Positions 56,863 through 64,000 of a DNA stretch of 64,000 nucleotides are shown here, piece by piece. How positions within the stretch are numbered: the stretch's first letter is position 1; each line of letters starts with the position of its first letter. Both the position numbers and the translations under genes were made by a program. Location of the stretch: contig NZ_LISW01000004.1 in the NCBI RefSeq assembly GCF_001905735.1, positions 372,001-436,000 of the forward strand. The letters are read 5' to 3'. The DNA comes from Streptomyces sp. CB01249. Its GTDB lineage: Bacteria; Actinomycetota; Actinomycetes; Streptomycetales; Streptomycetaceae. Under the pieces are notes generated by a model. That model worked only from the letters and a program-made list of their open reading frames with translations, was not told the DNA's origin and ran no database searches.

Positions 56863-58173
56863 GTGACCGAGACCAAGACCAGAAGCCCCGAGCTACGGCT
56901 CGCCGCGCGTGCGATGGACGACCTCTGGGAAGACCTCTTCGAGGACGCCTTCGCCTACCGGCCGATGTCAGCGATGCGTACGGACGGGGCCCTGACCAGG
57001 CGGTTGCCGCGCCGCCTCGCGGCGCGGGCCGCGTGGCTCCCGCACGCGGCGGTGCTGGGCGTCGCGCTGATCATCTTCATGGCGGGGTTCGCCGTCACCG
57101 GCAACGCCGGCGTCCTGCTGGCCGGGCTGCTGCCCGCGGCCTGTGTGGCGATGACGCTGATCAGGCCGGTCGGGGCGTTCTGGATGTCGATGGTCCTGAT
57201 GCCGGTGAGCGTGGTGGTGGGCGGCTACGAACCGTGGTCGGCCACCGTCTTCGTCTGCCACCTGGTGGTGCTGTTCGTGGTCGCGGCCAGGACCCGGCCG
57301 CGCACCGCCGCCTGGATGTGGGTGCTCACGCTGCTGCTGGGCCTCGTCGTGGAGGGCGTCGTCACCGGCGGGGCCGGTGGGCCGAACACCGCGGGCATGG
57401 CGGTGGTCTCGGCGTTCGCGCTGCTCGTGGTGAGCATGGTCCAGGTCCGGCGGGAGGCGCAGCGCGAGGTCACAGTGCAGCGCACCGTCACCGCCGTCGA
57501 GCGCGACCGGCGCACGCTGCTGGAGGAGCGCAGCACGATCGCCCGGGAGCTCCACGACGTGGTCGCTCACCACATGTCCGTCGTCGCCATCCAGGCCGAG
57601 GCCGCCCCGTACCGGGTGGAGAACCCGCCGCCGGAGCTGGAGCAGGCCTTCGTCACGATCCGGGAGAACGCCGTGGCCGCGCTCACCGAACTGCGCCGGG
57701 TGCTCGGCGTCGTCCGGGCCGACGACTACGAGGCACCGGACGCGCCGCAGCCCACCCTCGCCGACCTCGACCGGCTGCTCACCAACGTCGGGGACGCGGG
57801 CCTGGTGACGGAGAAGGCGGTGACCGGGGCGGTCCGCGAACTGCCCCAAGGCGTCGAGCTGTCGGCGTACCGGATCATCCAGGAGGCGCTCAGCAACAGC
57901 CTGCGGCACGCCCCGGGTGCCACGGCCAGGGTCGAGATCGGCTACGTCCTCGGCGGGCTCGGCCTGCGCGTGGTCAACGGACCGCCCACCGCTCCGGTGA
58001 AGCCGTCGCCGGGGGCCGGGCACGGGATCACCGGGATGCGGGAGCGCGTCGCGATGCTGAACGGCGAGATGACCGCCGAGCCCACCGAGGAGGGCGGCTA
58101 CGAGGTCACGGCCTTCATCCCGGCCCAGCAGACGGCGCCCGGTGCGACCGGCGCCCTCAAGGAGCAGGCATGA
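56863..58173 (+). CDS. sensor histidine kinase (HisKA_3 family)
   Basis: This 436-residue protein has a soluble N terminus, about five transmembrane helices (60-195), a short linker and TIARELHDVVAHHMSVVAIQAEA with phosphoacceptor His231. A HATPase_c region follows (QEALSNSLRHAPGATARVE, HGITGMRERVAMLNGEM). It overlaps the response regulator by 4 bases. The P450 gene follows 23 bases after that, so the signal may control the P450. GTG start. Confidence 0.92.
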   Translation: MTETKTRSPELRLAARAMDDLWEDLFEDAFAYRPMSAMRTDGALTRRLPRRLAARAAWLPHAAVLGVALIIFMAGFAVTGNAGVLLAGLLPAACVAMTLIRPVGAFWMSMVLMPVSVVVGGYEPWSATVFVCHLVVLFVVAARTRPRTAAWMWVLTLLLGLVVEGVVTGGAGGPNTAGMAVVSAFALLVVSMVQVRREAQREVTVQRTVTAVERDRRTLLEERSTIARELHDVVAHHMSVVAIQAEAAPYRVENPPPELEQAFVTIRENAVAALTELRRVLGVVRADDYEAPDAPQPTLADLDRLLTNVGDAGLVTEKAVTGAVRELPQGVELSAYRIIQEALSNSLRHAPGATARVEIGYVLGGLGLRVVNGPPTAPVKPSPGAGHGITGMRERVAMLNGEMTAEPTEEGGYEVTAFIPAQQTAPGATGALKEQA

Positions 58174-58850
58174 CGACGCAGCCCGCCGCCCCGCCGATCC
58201 GGGTCCTGATCGTGGACGACCAGATGATGGTCCGCGAGGGCTTCTCGGTCCTGCTCAACGCCATGCCGGGCATCGAGGTCGTCGGCGAGGCGGTAAACGG
58301 CCGCGAGGCCGTCTCCCAGGTCACCGCGCTCCGCCCCGACGTGGTGCTGATGGACATCCGCATGCCGGAGCTCAACGGCATCGAGGCGACCCGCGAGATC
58401 GTCGCCGCGGACGCGGATGCGAAGGTCCTGGTCCTCACCACCTTCGACCTGGACGAATACGTCTACCAGGCCCTGCGCGCGGGGGCCTCCGGCTTCCTCC
58501 TCAAGGACGCCTCGGCCCGCCAGCTGGCCGACGGGGTACGGGTGGTCGCCTCCGGAGAGGCGCTGCTGGCCCCCACCGTGACCCGGCGCCTGATCACCGA
58601 GTTCTCCAAGCTCGCCTCCGCTCCCCGCCCTCCGGCCCTGGCCCGGGTCGGCGACCTCACCGAGCGCGAGACCGAAGTGCTCGTCCTCATTGCCCAGGGC
58701 CTGTCGAACGCGGAGATCGCCGGACATCTCGTCGTCGCCGAGTCGACCATCAAGACCCATGTGAGCCGCATCCTGGTCAAACTCGGCCTCCGCGACCGCA
58801 CCCAGGCCGCCGTCTTCGCCTACGAGGCCCGCTTGGTCACCCCTTCCTGA
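58170..58850 (+). CDS. NarL/LuxR-family response regulator
   Basis: This 226-residue protein has a receiver domain with VDDQMMVREGF, Asp62 (LMDIRMP), TTFD and FLLKDAS, and a LuxR HTH (LTERETEVLVLIAQGLSNAEIAGHLVVAESTIKTH). It is cognate to the kinase, by the ATGA-type overlap. Confidence 0.94.
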   Translation: MTTQPAAPPIRVLIVDDQMMVREGFSVLLNAMPGIEVVGEAVNGREAVSQVTALRPDVVLMDIRMPELNGIEATREIVAADADAKVLVLTTFDLDEYVYQALRAGASGFLLKDASARQLADGVRVVASGEALLAPTVTRRLITEFSKLASAPRPPALARVGDLTERETEVLVLIAQGLSNAEIAGHLVVAESTIKTHVSRILVKLGLRDRTQAAVFAYEARLVTPS

Positions 58851-58873
58851 GCACCGTGGTCTAGCGTCGGCCC

Positions 58874-60097
58874 ATGGACCAGCCCAGCACATCCCCCGCC
58901 CCGTTCGACCCCTGGTCGGCGGCGTTCGTCGCCGACCCGTACCCCGCCTACGCCGAGCTGCGGGCCACCGGCCGGGCGCACTACTTCGAGGCCACCGACC
59001 AATGGCTCGTCCCGCACTACGCCGACGTGTCCGCCCTGCTGCGGGACCGGCGGCTGGGGCGCACCTACCTCCACCGGTTCACGCACGAGGAGTTCGGCCG
59101 GACGCCGCCGCCCCCGGAGCACGAGCCGTTCGAGACGCTCAACGGACAAGGGCTGCTGGACCTCGAACCGCCGGACCACACCCGCATCCGACGCCTGGTG
59201 TCCAAGGCGTTCACCCCGCGCACCGTCGAACAACTCGTCCCCACGGTCCAGCGGTTGGCTGCCGGACTCGTGGACGACTTCGTGGAGCAGGGCGGGGGCG
59301 ACCTGCTGGCGGCCGTCGCCGAGCCGCTGCCCGTCGCCGTGATCGCCGAGATGCTCGGTATCCCGGAGTCCGACCGGGCTCCCCTGCGGCCCTGGTCCGC
59401 GGCGATCTGCGGGATGTTCGAACTCAACCCGTCCGAGGACACCGCCCGCGCCGCCGTCCGCGCCTCCCTCGAATTCTCCGCGTATCTGCGCGAGCTGATC
59501 GCCGAGCGGCGCGCGCATCCGGGCACCGACCTCATTTCCGCCCTCGTCGCCGCCCACGACGAGGGCGAGCGGCTGACCGAGCAGGAGATGGTCTCCACCT
59601 GCGTCCTCCTCCTGAATGCCGGGCACGAGGCGACCGTCAACACCACGGTCAACGGCTGGTGGACGCTGCTGCGCCACCCCGAGCAACTGGCCGCCCTCCG
59701 CGCCGACCACGGGCTGCTGCCCACGGCGCTGGAGGAGCTGATGCGGTACGACACCCCCCTTCAGATGTTCGAGCGCTGGGTCCTGGACGACATCGAGATC
59801 GACGGCACCGTCATTCCGCGGGGCTCCGAGGTGGCCCTGCTCTTCGGCTCGGCCAACCGCGACCCCGCCCGCTTCGCGGCTCCGGACACCCTGGACCTCG
59901 CCCGGCGGGAGAACCCGCACATCACCTTCGGCGCCGGCATCCACTTCTGCCTGGGCGCCCCGCTCGCCCGGGTCGAACTGGCCGCCTCCTTCGGTGAGCT
60001 GCTGCGCAAGGCACCCGGCCTGCAACTGGCCGCCGAGCCCGAATGGAACCCGGGCTACGTCATCAGGGGCCTGAAGGAGCTGCGGGTCGAGGTGTGA
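58874..60097 (+). CDS. cytochrome P450
   Basis: This 407-residue bacterial class I P450 has the I-helix LLLNAGHEATVN, ExxR as EELMR (288-291) and the haem-binding FGAGIHFCLGAPLARVE with Cys359. The length and MRYDTPLQMFERW region resemble the CYP107 family, and from memory a CYP107P member occupies this position in S. coelicolor. It needs ferredoxin partners encoded elsewhere. The substrate is unknown. It may be transcribed with the two-component genes before it. Confidence 0.93.
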   Translation: MDQPSTSPAPFDPWSAAFVADPYPAYAELRATGRAHYFEATDQWLVPHYADVSALLRDRRLGRTYLHRFTHEEFGRTPPPPEHEPFETLNGQGLLDLEPPDHTRIRRLVSKAFTPRTVEQLVPTVQRLAAGLVDDFVEQGGGDLLAAVAEPLPVAVIAEMLGIPESDRAPLRPWSAAICGMFELNPSEDTARAAVRASLEFSAYLRELIAERRAHPGTDLISALVAAHDEGERLTEQEMVSTCVLLLNAGHEATVNTTVNGWWTLLRHPEQLAALRADHGLLPTALEELMRYDTPLQMFERWVLDDIEIDGTVIPRGSEVALLFGSANRDPARFAAPDTLDLARRENPHITFGAGIHFCLGAPLARVELAASFGELLRKAPGLQLAAEPEWNPGYVIRGLKELRVEV

Positions 60098-60139
60098 GGC
60101 CGTGGGCGGGCGGCCCTCCCGTGCGCCGCCCGCCCCACC

Positions 60140-61765
60140 TCAGGTCACCAGGTCCCGGCGGCGCAACGCCGCCAGGGCCGCGGCCACCAGAACCGCCGAC
60201 AGCGCGGTGAGGAGCGTCACCGGCCCCCACTCCATCCCCGCCCCCGGCAGCTTCGGCAGGTGCGTGAACGGCGACGCGTCCATCACCGGCTGCGGCAGGT
60301 CCAGGGCGGGCCCGATCCAGCCGAGCGCCAGGCAGAGCCCCACCACCCCCCAGCTCGCCGGGGCCGCCTTCGGTATCGCCCCGTGGAGCAGGGCCGTGAT
60401 CCCGCCGAGCAGCCAGACGGCGGGCAGCTGCACCAGACAGGCGCCGAGCACGGCCGGAAGCGCGTGACCGTATCCCGCCGCCAGGCCGAGACCGCCGACC
60501 GCCATGATCAGGGCCGCCCCGCCGAAGGCGATGAGCAGATGGCCCCCCGCCCAGCGGAGCCGGCCGACCGCCCCCGCGAGCACCGGCTCCGCGCGGCCGG
60601 CGGTCTCCTCCCCGTGCAGCCGGAGCACCGACGCGGCGATGTACAGAGCGGCGACCGTGCCGAGCACGGAGACCATCGAGGCGAGGAACGCGTCGGTGAG
60701 ACCGGACTGCCCGCCCATCCGCTCGAAGATCTCGCGGGCCTTCTCGTTGTCCCCGACCAGGTCCGCCGCCCCGCCGGCCAGTCCGCCGAAGACGAAGCCG
60801 ACCACGGCGAAGGACACCGCCCACCCCAGGAGCGCACCGCGTTGCAGCCGTATCGCGAGGCCCCAGGCGGTGGACGTCCGGCCCCGCGCAGGCCCCGGAC
60901 GCGCCGCCAGGAAGCTCATGCCGACGTCCCGGCGCCCGGTCAGCGCGTACGCCACGAGGCACTGCACCACCACCGCGCCCGCGATCAGGAGCAGCACCCA
61001 CCAGCGCTCGTCCGCGTACGGCCGGACGTTCTCCGCCCAGCCGAGCGGGGAGAGCCAGGTGAGGAGGGACGAGCGGTCGTCCGTGGCCGAGTCGCCCGCC
61101 GCCTTCAGGACGAACGCGGCACCCACCACCGCCGCCGTCACCCCCTTCGCGAGGCGGCCGCTCTCGGTGAACTGCGCGGTGATCGCAGCGGTGCAGGCGA
61201 ACAGGACACCGACTCCGGCGACGGCCGTCGCGAGCGCCACCGCCCCCGCGCCCCCCGCGCCCGAGCCGGCCATTCCGACGGTGATCACCAGGGCCAGACC
61301 GGCATTGGCGATCAGCGCCGCGAGCAGTGCGGCCGTGAGCGGGGCGCGACGCCCGACCACCGCCGAGGAAAGCATCTCCTGACGACCCGTCTCCTCTTCC
61401 TCCCGGGTGTGGCGCACGACGACGACCAGGCTCATCACCGCTGCCAGCGCCGCACCGAAGGCGAGCATGCGCCAGCTGACGAGCCCTCCGACGGAGTCGC
61501 CGAACACGGGCCCGTACATTGCCCGCACGGAGCTGTTGGCGTTCATCGACGCGGCGAGCTCGGCCCGTTGGGACGGCGTCTCGTAGAGCGAGGAGATGGA
61601 CGTACCGACGGAGGAGAAGGAGCCGCCGAGGACGAGTACCCAGACGGGGATGACGATGCGGTCGCGTCGCAGGGCGAGTCGCAGCAGGGCACCGGTCCCG
61701 GTGAGCGAGCCGGTGGACGCGCGGCGCCGCACACCCGCCTTCGTCGCGAGGGGCACGGCGGTCAT
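60140..61765 (-). CDS. ABC exporter permease
   Basis: This 541-residue protein has about 12 hydrophobic segments, two similar halves, an N-terminal basic segment (KAGVRRRASTG) and a C-terminal ALRRRDLV. The pattern VLVLGGSFSSVGTSISSLYETPSQRAELAASMN with ANSSVRAMYGPVF is typical of the actinobacterial two-gene ABC exporters for antibiotics or polyketides. It overlaps the ATPase gene by 4 bases. Confidence 0.85.
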   Translation of the reverse strand: MTAVPLATKAGVRRRASTGSLTGTGALLRLALRRDRIVIPVWVLVLGGSFSSVGTSISSLYETPSQRAELAASMNANSSVRAMYGPVFGDSVGGLVSWRMLAFGAALAAVMSLVVVVRHTREEEETGRQEMLSSAVVGRRAPLTAALLAALIANAGLALVITVGMAGSGAGGAGAVALATAVAGVGVLFACTAAITAQFTESGRLAKGVTAAVVGAAFVLKAAGDSATDDRSSLLTWLSPLGWAENVRPYADERWWVLLLIAGAVVVQCLVAYALTGRRDVGMSFLAARPGPARGRTSTAWGLAIRLQRGALLGWAVSFAVVGFVFGGLAGGAADLVGDNEKAREIFERMGGQSGLTDAFLASMVSVLGTVAALYIAASVLRLHGEETAGRAEPVLAGAVGRLRWAGGHLLIAFGGAALIMAVGGLGLAAGYGHALPAVLGACLVQLPAVWLLGGITALLHGAIPKAAPASWGVVGLCLALGWIGPALDLPQPVMDASPFTHLPKLPGAGMEWGPVTLLTALSAVLVAAALAALRRRDLVT

Positions 61766-62676
61766 CGCGCCACCACCCCCGACGGCTGCTGCGCGTCCGC
61801 CGTGTAGTGGCGGAGGAACAGTTCCTCCAGCGTGGGCGGGGTGCACGTCAGCGAGCGGACGCCGGACGCGGACAGGGACGTGAGGACGGCGTCCAGCCGG
61901 TCCGTGTCCACCTGGAGCGAGACCCGCCGCCCTTCGACGTCGAGGTCATGGACCCCGGGGAGCCGTGTCAGGCCGTCCGGCTCGCGTATCAGCTCGGCGC
62001 TGATGTGTGTCCGCGTCAGATGACGCATGTCCGCGAGTGATCCGGTCTCCACCGTCCGGCCCTGGCGGATGATGCTGACCCGGTCGCAGAGCGATTCGAC
62101 CTCGCTCAGGATGTGGCTGGAGAGCAGCACCGTCCGGCCGCGCTCACGCTCCTCGGCCACGCAGCTCTGGAAGACCTCCTCCATCAGCGGGTCGAGCCCG
62201 CTGGTCGGCTCGTCCAGGATCAGCAGGTCGACGTCCGACGCGAAGGCGGCGACCAGGGCCACCTTCTGCCGGTTGCCCTTGGAGTACGTCCGCCCCTTCT
62301 TCGTCGGGTCGAGCTCGAAGCGGTCCACGAGGTCCGCGCGCCGGCCCTCGTCGAGCCCGCCGCGCAGCCGTCCGTACAGGTCGATCACCTCGCCGCCGGA
62401 GAGGTTGCGCCACAGCGTGACGTCCCCGGGGACGTATGCCACGCGCCGGTGCAGCTCGACCGCGTCGCGCCAGGGGTCGCCGCCGAGCAGCTGGGCGGCG
62501 CCGGAGTCGGCTCTGAGCAGCCCCAGCAGGACCCGGATGGTGGTGGACTTCCCCGACCCGTTCGGACCGAGGAATCCGTGGACCTCACCGGTCTCGACGG
62601 CCAGGTCGAGCCCGTCCAGCGCCTGCGTCCGGCCGAACGATTTGCACAGTCCGGCCACGGTGATTGCCTTCGTCAT
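61762..62676 (-). CDS. ABC transporter ATP-binding protein
   Basis: This 304-residue ATPase has Walker A GPNGSGKST, the signature YSKGNRQKVAL, Walker B LLILDEPTSGLDPL and the switch His in LLSSHILSEVE. A C-terminal DrrA-like domain of about 85 residues follows. It powers export through the coupled permease. It is divergent from the MarR-like gene, which with the intervening palindrome suggests joint regulation. Confidence 0.93.
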   Translation of the reverse strand: MTKAITVAGLCKSFGRTQALDGLDLAVETGEVHGFLGPNGSGKSTTIRVLLGLLRADSGAAQLLGGDPWRDAVELHRRVAYVPGDVTLWRNLSGGEVIDLYGRLRGGLDEGRRADLVDRFELDPTKKGRTYSKGNRQKVALVAAFASDVDLLILDEPTSGLDPLMEEVFQSCVAEERERGRTVLLSSHILSEVESLCDRVSIIRQGRTVETGSLADMRHLTRTHISAELIREPDGLTRLPGVHDLDVEGRRVSLQVDTDRLDAVLTSLSASGVRSLTCTPPTLEELFLRHYTADAQQPSGVVAR

Positions 62677-62696
62677 GATTTTGAACGTACGCTACT

Positions 62697-62712
62697 TTCA
62701 CAAAATTGTGAA
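62697..62712. promoter_or_regulatory. palindromic operator between the ABC exporter and MarR-like genes
   Basis: TTCACAA-AA-TTGTGAA, with perfect 7-base arms, lies in the 99-base divergent region, 20 bases before the ABC gene start and in an AT-rich stretch likely to hold both promoters. Confidence 0.75.
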
Positions 62713-62775
62713 GTTAAGGAACCATATAAACTCGAAGGAGTGACATGCAGTGGCGCACCGAGGAAGAGGAGCGGG

Positions 62776-63330
62776 ATGAGCGGCGAATCCGCGGAGGAGA
62801 GTGCGGCCGAGGGCGCGGTCCGGGGCCCCGGGGACCGGGACGCCGAGGCCGTCGCGCGGTTTGTCGAGCGGTTTGCGTCCGAGATGACCGAGGCGGGGAT
62901 GCAGCGCATGGCCTCGCGGGTCTTCGCCGCCCTGCTCGCGGACGACGACGCCTCGATGACCTCGGCGGAGCTCGCCCTGGCCCTGCAGATCAGCCCCGCC
63001 GCCGTATCCGGCGCGATCAACTACCTCACGCAGGTCAGCATGGTCGGCCGCGAGCGCGAACCGGGCTCGCGCCGCGACCGGTACCGCCTGCACAACGAGA
63101 TCTGGTACACCACCTTCGCCAGCCGCGACCAGGTCCTCACCCGCTGGGAGCGCACGCTCAAGGAAGGCGCGCGCACGCTCGGCGAGCACACCCCGGCCGG
63201 CGCCCGGATCGCCGAGACGGCGGCGTTCTTCGAGTTCCTGCAGTCGGAGCTGGAGGGGCTGATGGGGCGCTGGGAGGAGCACCGCAAGGCCCTCGACCTG
63301 CCGACGGGCAGGTCCGGCGCGGGCGCCTGA
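62776..63330 (+). CDS. MarR/GbsR-like transcriptional regulator
   Basis: This 184-residue protein has a winged helix (MASRVFAALLADDDASMTSAELALALQISPAAVSGAINYLTQVSMVGREREPGSRRDRYRLHN) and a helical C-terminal dimer region (WERTLKEGARTLG...FFEFLQSELEGLMGRWEEHRKAL). The RDRYRLHNEIWYTTF wing is typical of the GbsR-type MarR group found beside DrrAB-type exporters. It probably represses the divergent ABC genes. GAGGAAGAGGAG precedes the ATG. Confidence 0.9.
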   Translation: MSGESAEESAAEGAVRGPGDRDAEAVARFVERFASEMTEAGMQRMASRVFAALLADDDASMTSAELALALQISPAAVSGAINYLTQVSMVGREREPGSRRDRYRLHNEIWYTTFASRDQVLTRWERTLKEGARTLGEHTPAGARIAETAAFFEFLQSELEGLMGRWEEHRKALDLPTGRSGAGA

Positions 63331-63343
63331 CCGCCCGCGCCCG

Positions 63344-64000
63344 CTACCCCGCCGGGAGCATCAGCCCCCAGGCCCCCGCCCGTACCGTCCACGTACGCGT
63401 CCGCACCGGCCCCGCGACCTGTATGTCCGCCCGGTAGCGGAAGTCCGCCCCCGAGACCGTGACGGCCTTGGCCTCCGTGGTGACCGGGGCGGTGTCCGGC
63501 GCGTCGATCGTCACGGCGGCCAGGCCGTCGTCGCCGCAGCCCGACGTCACCGTCACGGAGGCGACCGGGCGGTCGAGGTCGTTCAGCACGACGCCGTCGG
63601 CCTCCACGCGCAGCCGGTGCGTCGGCGGCACGGCGGCCGGTTCCGGAGGCGCGGGGCGCACCAGGGTGCGGACCAGGGAGCGGCAGGCGTCCCAGACGGA
63701 GGACACACCCGGCCGGTCGGCCGCGGTGCCGGGGGCTCCGTTCAGCGCGGGGATGCGCAGCGCGCCCAGGACCACGCCGTCGCTGTCGTCCACGAGGAGG
63801 TCGAGGCGGCGCACCGCCCCGTCCAGCGCCGTGCGCGCCGCCGCCACGGCGCCGTTCGGCACGCCGAGCGAGTGGGCGAGTTCCAGCGCGCCCGACGCGC
63901 CGACGGGGACGAGCGACAGCGCGCTCATGGCGGGCTCCCGCTCCCGGTGCAGCAGGGACACGGCGCGCCGCAGCGCGTGATCGTCGCCGATCACCACCGG
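63344..64000 (-). CDS. diacylglycerol kinase-family protein, C-terminal part (5' end outside window)
   Basis: The frame stays open to base 64000. About 218 residues are visible, containing VVIGDDHALRRAVSLLHRERE, then LSLVPVGASGALELAHSLGVPNGAVAAARTALDGAVRRLDLLVDDS. This is the nucleotide/lipid-kinase fold of the DAGK catalytic family, with LVPxG(x)4-LA for the usual GTGNDLA motif. The C-terminal part is beta-rich. The actual catalytic Asp loop cannot be assessed. It is convergent with the MarR-like gene. Confidence 0.75.
   Translation of the reverse strand, partial: PVVIGDDHALRRAVSLLHREREPAMSALSLVPVGASGALELAHSLGVPNGAVAAARTALDGAVRRLDLLVDDSDGVVLGALRIPALNGAPGTAADRPGVSSVWDACRSLVRTLVRPAPPEPAAVPPTHRLRVEADGVVLNDLDRPVASVTVTSGCGDDGLAAVTIDAPDTAPVTTEAKAVTVSGADFRYRADIQVAGPVRTRTWTVRAGAWGLMLPAG

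Overview
The window is about 72% GC, with actinobacterial codon use and Streptomyces-type gene content. From memory of Streptomyces coelicolor, the core order matches a conserved chromosomal block: a cold-shock/helicase island, dcd, dnaK-grpE-dnaJ-hspR, clpB, pyrE, fba, and kynA-kynU-kynB. I therefore read it as a stretch of a Streptomyces chromosome core, with a few accessory insertions. No insertion sequence, prophage or CRISPR array was seen, and there is one tRNA.

Layout. 1-3.05 kb: the end of an MMPL exporter with a two-component system. 3.05-4.7 kb: glnK-amtB on the minus strand, without glnD. 4.9-12.8 kb: a membrane protein, a GH11 xylanase with a cellulose-binding module, a GT2 glycosyltransferase, an SDR/TetR pair sharing an operator motif, a PASTA-repeat protein and a GPP34-family protein. 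12.9-19.4 kb: a Tat-exported beta-propeller protein, a MerR-like regulator, an orphan GvpU-like gene, two small conserved genes, a DEAD-box RNA helicase and a cold-shock protein. 19.6-21.8 kb: a TetR regulator divergent from an amidase, with a palindrome between them. 21.9-27.7 kb: tRNA-Gly, a small zinc-ribbon protein, dcd, a phosphoribosyltransferase, a Yip1-like membrane protein, a large Fe-S oxidoreductase and a sugar transferase.

27.8-41.3 kb: the HspR heat-shock regulon. dnaK-grpE-dnaJ-hspR and clpB both carry HAIR operators. Between hspR and clpB sits the most unusual part of the window. It has five paralogous LuxR-type regulators, four of them translationally coupled by ATGA overlaps. 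Divergent from the fifth are a short secreted peptide gene with a repeated DVSW motif and an overlapping gene for a degenerate Rieske-like protein. The 3' parts of two of the paralogues are almost identical at the DNA level, which suggests gene conversion. I regard this as a candidate undescribed signalling or peptide system.

41.5-64 kb: YbjN protein, PLP aminotransferase, Gly/Cys-rich membrane protein, DUF2617, membrane-bound polyamine synthase-like protein, CoxG-like protein, aldose epimerase, pyrE, fba (a parS-like centre lies inside the perfect hairpin between them), MalY/PatB-type lyase, MFS exporter, DUF3151, the kynurenine pathway from tryptophan to anthranilate, a second two-component system with a P450, an ABC exporter divergent from a MarR-like regulator with a palindromic operator, and the end of a diacylglycerol-kinase-like gene that runs off the window.
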